This document shows, one piece after another, positions 42,807-52,200 of a DNA stretch of 64,000 nt. Both the position numbers and the translations under genes were made by a program. The stretch comes from Streptomyces parvus (GTDB lineage: Bacteria; Actinomycetota; Actinomycetes; Streptomycetales; Streptomycetaceae): contig NZ_CP135079.1 of assembly GCF_032121415.1 (NCBI RefSeq), forward strand, positions 6,572,001 to 6,636,000, read 5' to 3'. Under the pieces are notes generated by a model. It searched no databases, was not told the origin of the DNA, and worked only from the letters and a program-made list of their open reading frames with translations. Within the stretch, counting starts at the first letter, position 1, and every line of letters begins with the position of its first letter.

Positions 42807-45800
42807 GCATCACGACGAACACCGAAGCGAACACGGCGGCGACGGGCTCGACGGCCCTTCCCGCCCAGAACCGGGGCCGCGGGGCCGCCCTCGCCGCCGA
42901 GGCCCGCGCGGCGAGCCTGCTGGACGCGGGCGCGATCCTCCCGGCCGGGACCACCGAACGGGACGACGCCGACACGCTGACCGCCCGCACCTACACGCAC
43001 ACCGCCCTCGGGGACCGCCCGGTGGTCCGGCTCGTCCCGGGCACGCTCGGCGAGGCCGAGGACCTGGCCCTGGAGTTCCTGGGGCTGGCCCGGACCGCGG
43101 AGGCCCCCGTCGTCGGGCAGGTCCGCCGCGAGACGCTGGGCTTCCCCGCCTGGGCCCTGGTCAACGACCCGGCCAACGGGCACCACGCCCTGGCCCTGGT
43201 CAAGGACATCGAGCGGCTGGGCAGGCAGGCCAAGACCCGCGCCGGTGCGGCCAAGGAGGGCTTCGACGAGCTCGGTACCCGGCTCGGCCGGGCCGTGCCG
43301 CACTTCCTCCCCACCTACTACGAGCAGGTGGCCCGTCTCTTCCTCCAGGCCGAGAACGCCACCTACGCAGCCTCCTTCTTCGGCAAGGCCCGCGAGGCCG
43401 AGCGGGTCCACGGCCTCATCGTGGACGAGGACCGGCAGCGCGCCGTCTTCCTGGAGTTCGCCCTCGCCGGCGCACTGACCGTCAAGGCGCTGCGCCAGTA
43501 CGTGCGCGACCTGGTGGCCCGGCTCGCCCCGGCCGACGCCTGGGCGCAGTTCCGCCGCCTTCTGGTCGAGCGCTGCGCCGCCGGCATGCCGCCGTACGCC
43601 GCGCTGCCGCAGGACGTACGCACGCTGGTCAAGGCCGCCGGGCTGGACCGCGAGAGTGCCGAACGCGAGCTGGTGGCCGATCTGATCGGCTCTCCCGGAG
43701 TCGTCCGCGCTCCCGCGTCCTTCTGGGCGGCCTACGGCTCCGCGCTCACCGCCCTCGCCCGGGCGGACGCGTCCGTACGGGCCCGGCTCCTCGGGTTCTT
43801 CCCCGAGACCTTCAGCGAGAACGGCCGCGACACGGACGGCGAATCGGGCTGGCTCGCCCTGTTGGCCGAGTCCGGCGCCGAGGAACTGCTGACCGCCCTC
43901 CCGGCCTCCTCCGACTCCGCGGACGCGGCCGTCTCCCCGGCGGACTGGCTCGCCCGCTGGGAGGCGTACCGGCGTAGCAACCGGGCCACCTCGGGCCGCA
44001 GCCCCCGCACCCTGGACCTCGCCGCCCGGATGACGGACCGGCTGCGCGCCGACGGACGCCCCGTCGAGGTGTTCCAGGGCCGCTGGCAGCGCACCGCCGA
44101 CCTGGACCTTCTCGACCTCTGCCTGGCCGCCGGAGTCCCCGTGGCCGAGCCCGGCGACGAGGAGGGGGGCCGTGGTCACGGGCGGTCGAACGGCTTCGCG
44201 CTGGGCCAGTGGCTCGCCGACGACGAGCCCGGGCAGCGGGATCTCGCCGCCGTCGCCGAACACCCGGGCTTCCGTGACCTCCTGCGCCGGAACGTCGGCG
44301 GCCTCGGCGACGGGCGCGGCCAACGCCTGAGCGACACCGGGATGGCGAAGGTGGCCGCGCACCCGGTGCTCTCCGTCCTCCTGCGTGAGTGGCTGACCGG
44401 CTGCGCCGAGGAGTACACCGCCGCGCGAGGACTCCCCGGGCTGCGCATCGCCCTCAACAAACTCTCGCCGTTCCGCGCCGTCGTCGCGGACGTCGCCCCG
44501 GAGGCCGCGCGCCTTCTGGAGCAGCACGACGTCGTCCCGCTGCTCGTCTCCACCCTGCGCACGGGCGTCTTCGACGAACTGGGCTGGCCCGCGCTCGACG
44601 AGACCTACGCCGAACTGGCCGCCGAGGCCGCCACCGCATCGCGGCGGGGGAACAACCGGTCGCAGAACGTCGGCGTCACCGGCGCCTGGCCCGCGCTGAT
44701 CCTGAGCACGCCGGAACGGGCCGTCGTCGTCGGCCCGGAAGGCGTTCTCCTGCGGCACACCCTGCGGCTGCCCCCCACCACCGACCAGTGGCGGACCCCT
44801 GCCTTCCGTTTCGTCGACGGCGAGTTGCTGGTGATCTGGTGGGAGGACGGCAAGCAGCACGGCTACTGGTCGCACCGCCCTGCCGAGGTCTTCACCGTCG
44901 GCGGTGAGCAGGTCCCCCGCTGGGGTCGCCCCACTCTCACGGACGAGGTCTCCGTACCGCTGCCCGGCGGCGGCAGTGCCACCGGCGGCAAGGCCCTGCA
45001 CGCGGGCGACACCACCCTCCCGCCGCAGCGCGCCGTTCTCGCCGACGGCACCGGCCACTGGCGGGAGGGCCACCAGGGCACCCAGCAGGTCTGGCTGGAG
45101 TACGACCCGGTCAGCGGCGCCCACGGCCGCGCTTCCCTCCCCGCCCTCCTCCGCTCCGGCGTGCAGGACGGCACCCGGCTGCTCGCCGAGCACTGCCAGG
45201 TGCTGCCCCTCCAGCCCGGCCTGGAGACCACTCCGTTCGGCACGGACGGCGCGGTCCTCGGCCGCTGGGTCCGCCGCACCGCCACCGAGCCCGGCACGGC
45301 CGCCCCCGCCGACGGGGGGCGGATCGTCGCCGGCACCCCCGACGGCCACACGGTCGCCCTGCCGCACCCGCTGCCCGACGGCACCATCGCGGTGCCGCTC
45401 GGCGCCCTCGCCCTGCCCGGCGGGTCGCGGCCCGCCGTGGTCCTGCGCCACCGCTCCGTCGAGGCGCACCCGGCGGACACCGACGGCACCGGCGGCGGCC
45501 TGTGGTCCGTCGGCACCGACTCCTCCGGCGGGAACGACGCGGCGGGCACCCCCTATGTGCCTCCCGCCGTCTACTGGCACGCCCTGCGCCCGAGGGACGA
45601 GCAAGGCTCCGCCGCCCTGCGGACGCTGACGGACGCCCGGGCCCACGAGTTGTTCGACGAGGTCGCCGCCGCCGTCGTCCGGCACCTGAACGCGTTCCGG
45701 GCGGTCGAGGAGTACACCGGACCCTCGTCGCGGGAGATGAGCCAGGAGGCCGTCGCCAGGGTCCTGCCCGAGGTGTCCGACGTACGCCTCCTCGCGGGCG

Positions 45801-47977
45801 TCACCGCGATCGTGCGGAACGCCGTGGACCGGGCCGTCGCGGTCGCCCAGTACCTGGAACCGCCCGCACCCGCGCAGCCGGCCACGCCCCGGAACACCGC
45901 ACGCACCCAGGGCATGTTCTTCGACCACGAGCCCGAGCACGGCGACGACACGACCCTGCGGGCCGCCACCGCCTGGGGCCCCGAGCAGATGCGCGGCACC
46001 TGGTGGGGGGCCGGACGCCGATGGACGGCGATCCGGCAGATCCTCGCCGTCAACCACGTCCTCGGCGGTGAGCCGGCGTTCGGGCCGCCCACGCCGTCGA
46101 AGGTCCCCTTCACCCCCGTGGACGGCTGGCAGCGCGACGAGTACACGGTGCCCGGCGAATCCCTCGTCTGGACCTCCCTCCTCGACAAGCTGCCCGAACT
46201 GGCCTACCGGGCCGCCTCGGAAGCCACCTCCGCCGAGCACCGCGCCGGGCTCCTCGTCCTGCTGGAAGCACTCGCCGCGGGCCCGCTGGCCGACCCGGCG
46301 GGCACGGTCCGGCGGGTGGAGCTCATCGAACCGCTCGACGCGGCGGCCCCCGGGCGGACGGGGCGCCCCGAGGCCGTGCACCGCCTCGGCCAGGTGCTGC
46401 GCAAGGGCCCCCGCACCGTCGTGATCCTGGCCAACCACGGCCGCAGCTCCCGGGACGACGCGGCCCGCTGGCTCGCCCTGGACCACGACCCTGCCGGAGA
46501 CTTCGGACCCGTCCCCGGCTTCACCCTCGACCGCGAGCACGTCTACCGGCAGGGCATCGCCCGCGACCGGCTCACCCGGCTGACCGCCCTGGTACGGGAC
46601 AAGGGACCGGCGCCCTGGCGTCCGGAAGCGGCCGAGGCGTTCCACACGGCCACCGGAATCGGCCCCCTCCAGGCCACCGCGCTGCTGTCGGCGGCCGTCG
46701 AGGAGCCCGGCGCCGAGGCGCTGGCCCTCCTCGGTGCGAAGACCCGCGCCTTCGAGACGGCCCAGGACCGGCTGGACGCCCTGCCCCGCGACGCACGGCA
46801 CACCGTGGTCCGGGCACTGCTGCCCGCGGACCCGGCCGAGCTGTGGTCGACGGGCCCTGACGTCCGGGCCGCCGCCGAGGCGTGGGGGGAGCTCCTGGGC
46901 TCCCTCGTCCGCGTCCCCGAGGAACTGGACCTCGACCTCAGCGGTGCCACGGCCGCGTCCGTCGACCTGATCCTCAACGCGGGCACCCGCAGCTGGCTCG
47001 CCCACGGCACCCCTGTACCGGACGGCAGCGCGCGCCCGGCGCTCCACCGGGTGAGCGCACGGGGCGCGGTCGCGAACGCCCTGACCGCGCTGCGCACCCT
47101 CGCGTACACGCTGCCGTACGGGCACCCCCTGCGGGCCCATCTGCCCGTCGGCCTCGCGGCCCTGCGCAGCCGCCTCGCCGACCCCGGATTGGTGCTGGAC
47201 CTCGGTCTGGACTGGACCGAGTCGGGTACCTCCCTCGGCTCCGCGATCCGCGCCGCCCACGCCCTCCCGGAGTCCGGCGGCGCCGAGGCGGACGGACTGG
47301 TCCGGGCCGGTACGGCGCTGCTCCTCGCTCCCGGGTACGGCGACAGCGAGAAGCTGCTGATCCGCCCGGCGGGCCTGGCGGGCCCCGACGATCCGGCGTT
47401 CGGCCTGGTCGAGGGCACCGTCGGCCCCCACCGCACCGGGGACCTCCTCGCCCTGCGCGCCCTGCTGGGCCCGGAGACCGACGCACTGGCCTCGGTGGGC
47501 GCCCCCGACGGCTCCACGCACCACCCGGCCCAGGACCCGACGCGTACGGTGCCGGACCTGGTGGCCGAGGCGGCCGCCGCCCTCACCCTGAGCCCGGACG
47601 CCGCCGCCCTCTACCTGATGCTGCTCGCCCTGCCCGACCCCACGGACCGCAACTGCGTCCGATGGACCGAGTGGAAGCCGGCCCGGATCAAGAAGGCCCG
47701 CGCGGAACTCGCCGCCACCGACCTCGTCGTGGAGGCGAAGCGCTCACGCGCCGGCCGCACCCTGTTCCTTCCCTGCGGCTGGCTGGAACGCGGCGCCCCC
47801 GGGCTGCCGCTGGAGACCTGGAAGGAAGGCCTCTACCCCGTGGCGGGGTCCGCCCGGACCCTGCCCCACCTCCCCTTGCCCACGCTGTACGAAGCCGCCT
47901 GGGCACGGGTCCGCGGCGGCGACGCCCCCGCCTTCGAAGAACTGAACACCCGCGCCACCCGGAAGGGCCGCCGCTGA
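42803..47977 (+). CDS. Very large protein (1724 aa) of the MoxR-VWA operon, possible C-terminal winged helix
   Basis: A 1724-residue soluble protein that I do not recognise by domain. The N-terminal 500 residues are helical (HEAT-like in feel) with YYEQVARLFLQAENATYAASFFGKAREAE near 173-201. The middle (about 560-850) is strand-rich with repeated tryptophans (LPPTTDQWRTPAFRFVDGELLVIWWEDGKQHGYW). Two further large helical sections follow. The last 100 residues read LALPDPTDRNCVRWTEWKPARIKKARAELAATDLVVEAKRSRAGRTLFLPCGW, which looks like a winged helix with a basic wing, so DNA or RNA binding is possible. Start and stop overlap the neighbours (ATGA, TGATG). It is the largest gene in the window and probably a scaffold or substrate-recognition subunit for the ATPase encoded next. 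Confidence 0.8.
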   Translation: MSITTNTEANTAATGSTALPAQNRGRGAALAAEARAASLLDAGAILPAGTTERDDADTLTARTYTHTALGDRPVVRLVPGTLGEAEDLALEFLGLARTAEAPVVGQVRRETLGFPAWALVNDPANGHHALALVKDIERLGRQAKTRAGAAKEGFDELGTRLGRAVPHFLPTYYEQVARLFLQAENATYAASFFGKAREAERVHGLIVDEDRQRAVFLEFALAGALTVKALRQYVRDLVARLAPADAWAQFRRLLVERCAAGMPPYAALPQDVRTLVKAAGLDRESAERELVADLIGSPGVVRAPASFWAAYGSALTALARADASVRARLLGFFPETFSENGRDTDGESGWLALLAESGAEELLTALPASSDSADAAVSPADWLARWEAYRRSNRATSGRSPRTLDLAARMTDRLRADGRPVEVFQGRWQRTADLDLLDLCLAAGVPVAEPGDEEGGRGHGRSNGFALGQWLADDEPGQRDLAAVAEHPGFRDLLRRNVGGLGDGRGQRLSDTGMAKVAAHPVLSVLLREWLTGCAEEYTAARGLPGLRIALNKLSPFRAVVADVAPEAARLLEQHDVVPLLVSTLRTGVFDELGWPALDETYAELAAEAATASRRGNNRSQNVGVTGAWPALILSTPERAVVVGPEGVLLRHTLRLPPTTDQWRTPAFRFVDGELLVIWWEDGKQHGYWSHRPAEVFTVGGEQVPRWGRPTLTDEVSVPLPGGGSATGGKALHAGDTTLPPQRAVLADGTGHWREGHQGTQQVWLEYDPVSGAHGRASLPALLRSGVQDGTRLLAEHCQVLPLQPGLETTPFGTDGAVLGRWVRRTATEPGTAAPADGGRIVAGTPDGHTVALPHPLPDGTIAVPLGALALPGGSRPAVVLRHRSVEAHPADTDGTGGGLWSVGTDSSGGNDAAGTPYVPPAVYWHALRPRDEQGSAALRTLTDARAHELFDEVAAAVVRHLNAFRAVEEYTGPSSREMSQEAVARVLPEVSDVRLLAGVTAIVRNAVDRAVAVAQYLEPPAPAQPATPRNTARTQGMFFDHEPEHGDDTTLRAATAWGPEQMRGTWWGAGRRWTAIRQILAVNHVLGGEPAFGPPTPSKVPFTPVDGWQRDEYTVPGESLVWTSLLDKLPELAYRAASEATSAEHRAGLLVLLEALAAGPLADPAGTVRRVELIEPLDAAAPGRTGRPEAVHRLGQVLRKGPRTVVILANHGRSSRDDAARWLALDHDPAGDFGPVPGFTLDREHVYRQGIARDRLTRLTALVRDKGPAPWRPEAAEAFHTATGIGPLQATALLSAAVEEPGAEALALLGAKTRAFETAQDRLDALPRDARHTVVRALLPADPAELWSTGPDVRAAAEAWGELLGSLVRVPEELDLDLSGATAASVDLILNAGTRSWLAHGTPVPDGSARPALHRVSARGAVANALTALRTLAYTLPYGHPLRAHLPVGLAALRSRLADPGLVLDLGLDWTESGTSLGSAIRAAHALPESGGAEADGLVRAGTALLLAPGYGDSEKLLIRPAGLAGPDDPAFGLVEGTVGPHRTGDLLALRALLGPETDALASVGAPDGSTHHPAQDPTRTVPDLVAEAAAALTLSPDAAALYLMLLALPDPTDRNCVRWTEWKPARIKKARAELAATDLVVEAKRSRAGRTLFLPCGWLERGAPGLPLETWKEGLYPVAGSARTLPHLPLPTLYEAAWARVRGGDAPAFEELNTRATRKGRR

Positions 47978-49200
47978 TGACGAACGACACCACGACCATC
48001 CCGGACAGCACCACCACGGGGGGCATCCCCGGCCAGCCGACGGCGGCCGGCCAGGAGCCACGGCAGATCACCCTGCCCGAGGACCGGTTCGCCACCGAGC
48101 TGGCCTTCCTCGCCGCGCACGACTCCGGCCCCCGCCCGCCCGGCTGGCTGCTCACCCCCCGTGCCGTCGTCACCTTCGTGATGGGCAGCGCGGGTGAGGC
48201 CCTGAGTCTGCCGAAGGGGGCCCGGCCCGGAGCCGGAGTGCCGCGCCGTCTGGTGATCGAGCAGAAGTTCGTCGGCGAACGCGCCCTGGTCGAACGGTGT
48301 GTGGTCACCCTCGCCGGAGAACGCGGGCTCCTCCTCGTCGGCGAACCCGGCACCGCCAAGTCCATGCTCTCCGAGCTGCTGTCGGCGGCCGTCTGCGGGA
48401 CCAGCGCGCTCACCGTGCAGGGCACCGCCGGCACCACCGAGGACCAGCTCAAGTACGGCTGGAACTACGCGCTGCTGCTCGCCCAGGGACCCACCGAGCA
48501 GGCCCTGGTGCCGTCCCCGGTCCTCACCGCCATGACCCGGGGCGCCGTCGCGCGCGTCGAGGAGGTCACCCGCTGTCTGCCGGAGGTCCAGGACGCCCTC
48601 GTGTCCCTGCTCTCCGAGCGGCGGATCGCGGTGCCCGAACTGGCGGGCGGCGACGGCGCCCAGGTGCACGCGGCCCCCGGCTTCACCCTCATCGCCACCG
48701 CCAACCTCCGCGACAAGGGCGTCTCGGAGATGTCCGCCGCGCTGAAGCGGCGCTTCAACTTCGAGACCGTGGGCCCCATCGGCGACGTGGACGCCGAGAC
48801 CGCGCTCGTCCGGCGCCAGTCGCGGGCCGCCGTCGAACGCGTGGGCGCCGAATACCAGGTGGACGACGCGGTCCTCGAAGCCCTCGTCACCGCCTTCCGG
48901 GACCTGCGCGAGGGCCGCTCCGTGGAGGGCTGGGAGGTCGAACGCCCCTCCACGGTGATGAGCACGGCGGAGGCCGTCTCCGTCGCGGGGTCCCTGGGCC
49001 TGGCCGCCGCCTATTTCCCCGGCGACCGGGACGTCCTCTCCCTGCTGCCCGGCCATCTGCTCGGTGTCGTCCGCAAGGACGACCCCGCCGACGCGGCACG
49101 GCTGCTGGGGTACTGGGACGGGCCGGTGCGCCGGCGCGCGGAGCAGGGTTCGGCCACCTGGCGTGCGCTGTGGGACCTGCGCTCGGTGCTGGAGAGCTGA
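47977..49200 (+). CDS. MoxR-type AAA+ ATPase
   Basis: A 407-residue ATPase. Its ATG at 47977 overlaps the last base of the previous stop. Walker A is GEPGTAKS (about residues 120-127), Walker B region is GAVARVEEV (about 188-196), sensor 1 is LIATANLRD (about 238-246), followed by MSAALKRRFNFE with the arginine-finger segment. The lid domain follows. The substitution of the usual DE by VEEV keeps an acidic pair. MoxR ATPases act as chaperones that activate or remodel partners together with VWA-domain proteins. The gene is followed after three bases by a VWA-containing fusion, the natural partner. It is similar in layout to E. coli YehL, whose function is not well established. Confidence 0.9.
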   Translation: MTNDTTTIPDSTTTGGIPGQPTAAGQEPRQITLPEDRFATELAFLAAHDSGPRPPGWLLTPRAVVTFVMGSAGEALSLPKGARPGAGVPRRLVIEQKFVGERALVERCVVTLAGERGLLLVGEPGTAKSMLSELLSAAVCGTSALTVQGTAGTTEDQLKYGWNYALLLAQGPTEQALVPSPVLTAMTRGAVARVEEVTRCLPEVQDALVSLLSERRIAVPELAGGDGAQVHAAPGFTLIATANLRDKGVSEMSAALKRRFNFETVGPIGDVDAETALVRRQSRAAVERVGAEYQVDDAVLEALVTAFRDLREGRSVEGWEVERPSTVMSTAEAVSVAGSLGLAAAYFPGDRDVLSLLPGHLLGVVRKDDPADAARLLGYWDGPVRRRAEQGSATWRALWDLRSVLES

Positions 49201-49203
49201 CGG

Positions 49204-52200
49204 ATGAACGAGTCGACCATGGCCGGCGCGGGGACGGGGGCCGACGCCTCCGTCGAGGCGCCGCCCGCCGCTGCTCCCCTGTCTCCCGTGGCGTCCGGGA
49301 GGGGGCCGACGGGCGGACCGGCCCCCGCGGAAGCAGCGGTGGAGGCCCTCGCGGCGGCCGGCCCCGGGGCGCCGTTCCTGATCGGGGTGCGCCACCACGC
49401 GCCCTCGCTGGCGGCGGCCCTGCCCGCGCTGCTGGACGCGGCGGACCCCGACGTCCTCCTCGTCGAACTGCCCGCCGAGTTCCAGCCCTGGCTGGGCTGG
49501 CTCGCCCACGAGGAGACCGAGGCCCCGGTGGCGCTGGCCGCCGTGCCCGCCGCAGGGCCCGGAGCCGGCCCGGCGGATGGACGCGGCCCGGCCTTCTATC
49601 CGTTCGCGGACTTCTCGCCCGAACTGGTCGCGCTGCGCTGGGCGGCGAGGAGCGGCGTCCCGGCCGTGGCCTGCGATCTGCCCCTGGCCGACCGGGCGTG
49701 GGCGGAGGGCCACGACGGGGCCCCCGCCCCTGTTCCCGGCGCCGCGTCCGCGCCCGTGCCGGGGGAGGGGCACGGGCTGTCCGCCGCGCTCCGGTCCCGG
49801 CTCACCGGCCGGGACGGCGACGACCTGTGGGACCGCCTGGTGGAGGCCCGGGCGCCCGGTTCGACACCCGAGGCGCTCCGCCGTGCCGCTCTGCTCACCG
49901 GTTGGGCGCTGCGTTACGAGGCCGAGGCGCGGGGCGGGGTGCACGGCACGGACCTGGTACGTGAGGCGTGCATGCGCGCACATGTCGCGGAGGCCCTGGC
50001 GAACGGTAAGCGGCCCGCTGTGGTGGTGGGAGCCTTCCACACCCCGGCGCTGTCGCGATCAGCGATGGGGGCCGGCGGGACCGTTGGTACGGCAGGTACC
50101 GCCGGGCGCCCGGAGCCGGTAGCGCCGGGTCCGGTCACCGCGCCGGGACCTGAAGCATCGGACCTGGCCGCTGTGCCGGGGCGTGGAGCGCCGGGCCCCG
50201 CCGGTGCGCCGAAGCCGGTCACCCCGGGCTCGCCCGCCGCGCCGGAGCCGGGCGCGGGCGGGCACGCCGACGGCACTGCCGGGGTGGCCGCGTGCACGGT
50301 CTCCCTGATCCCGTACACGTACCCGCTGCTCGACTCCCGCTCCGGCTACCCGGCCGGCATCCGGGACCCGGAGTGGCAGCACACCGTCCTGGAGGCCGCC
50401 GGGGACCCGGCGGCGGTGCACGAGGCGCTGGTGCGCACAGCCGTACGCCTCTGCGCCGCCCTGCGCGAACAGGGCCACCCCTACGGCCCGGCCGAGGGCC
50501 GGGAGATCGTCCGCGTCGCCGGTGACCTGGCCCGGCTGCGTGATCTGCCCGCGCCGGGCCGGGGCGAACTCCTGGAAGCCGTGCAGACGGTGCTGGGGCG
50601 CGGCGAGACCTACGGCACGGGCCGTGCCGTCGCCCAGGCCCTCGAACGCGTGCTCGTCGGAGCCCGCACCGGACGGCCCGCGCCCGCCGCTCCCCGCAGC
50701 GGGCTGAGCCCCGCCGTCGAGGCCGAGACCGCGGCGCTCGCGCTCCCCGGCCCGCAGGACGCGCACGAGAAGACACCGCGCGACCTCCGGCTCGATCCGG
50801 CACGCTCCGCCCTGGACCGCCGCCGCGAACTGCTCCTGCGCAGGCTGACGGTGTGCGGCATTCCCTACGCACAGGAACAGGAGGTGACGGGCGCGGCGGG
50901 CGGTGAAGGGCTGACGACACGCTGGCGGGTGCGGTGGACCCCCGCGACGGCCGCGATGCTCACCGCGGCCGGGGCCCGTGGGGTCACCCCGGCCCAGGCA
51001 GCCGAAGGCGTGCTGCGGCAGCGCCACGCCGCCGAGCGGGCGGAGGGCGGTCCGACGGCCGCCCAGGTCGTCCGCGGCCTCGCGGAGGCCGCGGCGTGCG
51101 GGCTGCCTGCTCCGGCCGACGAACGGCTGACCGAACTGGCGGCCGTGCTCCCCGCGAGCGGCACCCTTCCCGAACTCCTCGCCGGGCTCGACCTGCTGGA
51201 CCGCATCGACGCGGGCCATCTGCCGGGCCTGACCGCGCCCGACGGCCCCGACAACCGGCCCGACGGTCCCGAAGTGCCGTCCGACGCTTCCGGAGCGCCG
51301 CCAGGCGTCCCCGACAACCCCTCCCGCGATCTCGACGAGTCGTCAGACAGCCCTGCGGCGGCCCCGCACGCCGCCGACACCACCACGGCCGCCCGTACCG
51401 CGCACGCGGCGGAACTGCTGACCGCTGCCGCGGTGCGTCAGGTGGAGGGACTGACCGGCTCCGAGAAGCCGGAGGATGCCCGCGCCCTGCTCGAACTGGC
51501 GCAGCGGGCCGACCGGTTGGGCGGCATTCGGCTCGCCGACGCCCTCGCCCGGCTGGCCGCCGACGGCGCCCCGCTGATCGCCGCGGCCGCTGGAGCGGTC
51601 AGGGTGCTCACCGGCCACGAAGAGGCCGAGGCCTTCGGGGAGCGCGTCGCTTCCTGGGTGGACGGAGCCGTGGACAGCACCTCCCGGGCCACGCTCACCG
51701 CCCGCCTCTCCGGCGTCCTGACGGTCGCGGGCCCGCTCCTGACTGTCGGCGTCGGTTCCCTGGACCCGTTGCTCGACCGGGTCGTCGAGCTGGACGACTC
51801 CGCCTTCCTGGCCCGCCTGCCGGCCCTGCGCGGCGGCTTCGACACCCTGAGCCCGGCGGCCCGGGACCGCCTGCTGGGCACGGTCGAGGAGCGGCTGGGC
51901 GAACGGGTGGACGGCCTCGACGCCGACGATCCGGCCGAACTGGCCCGCCGTACGGCCGCTGACCTCGCGGCCCGGGAACTGCTGACCGGACTCGGCCTGC
52001 CCGTCCCGCCGGCGCCGCACGACGGCCGGGTCCCACCGCCGTCCGACCACCACTCCGCCGCAGCACCCGCGACAGCGCCCCTCACGGGCGCCGCCCCCGC
52101 CGGCGCACCCCATGCCGAGGCCGCCCTCGCCACCACACCCCTCACCGAGGCGGCCCCCGCTCCGGCACCGCCCACCGGGGCAATCCCCGCCCAAGCCCCC

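Noticed and set aside
42764..47524. A 1586-codon open frame on the minus strand, opposite the giant gene
   Set aside because: It is the antisense shadow of the 1724-residue protein: composition is Gly/Arg/Val-rich without domains, and the plus-strand gene is coupled to its neighbours.
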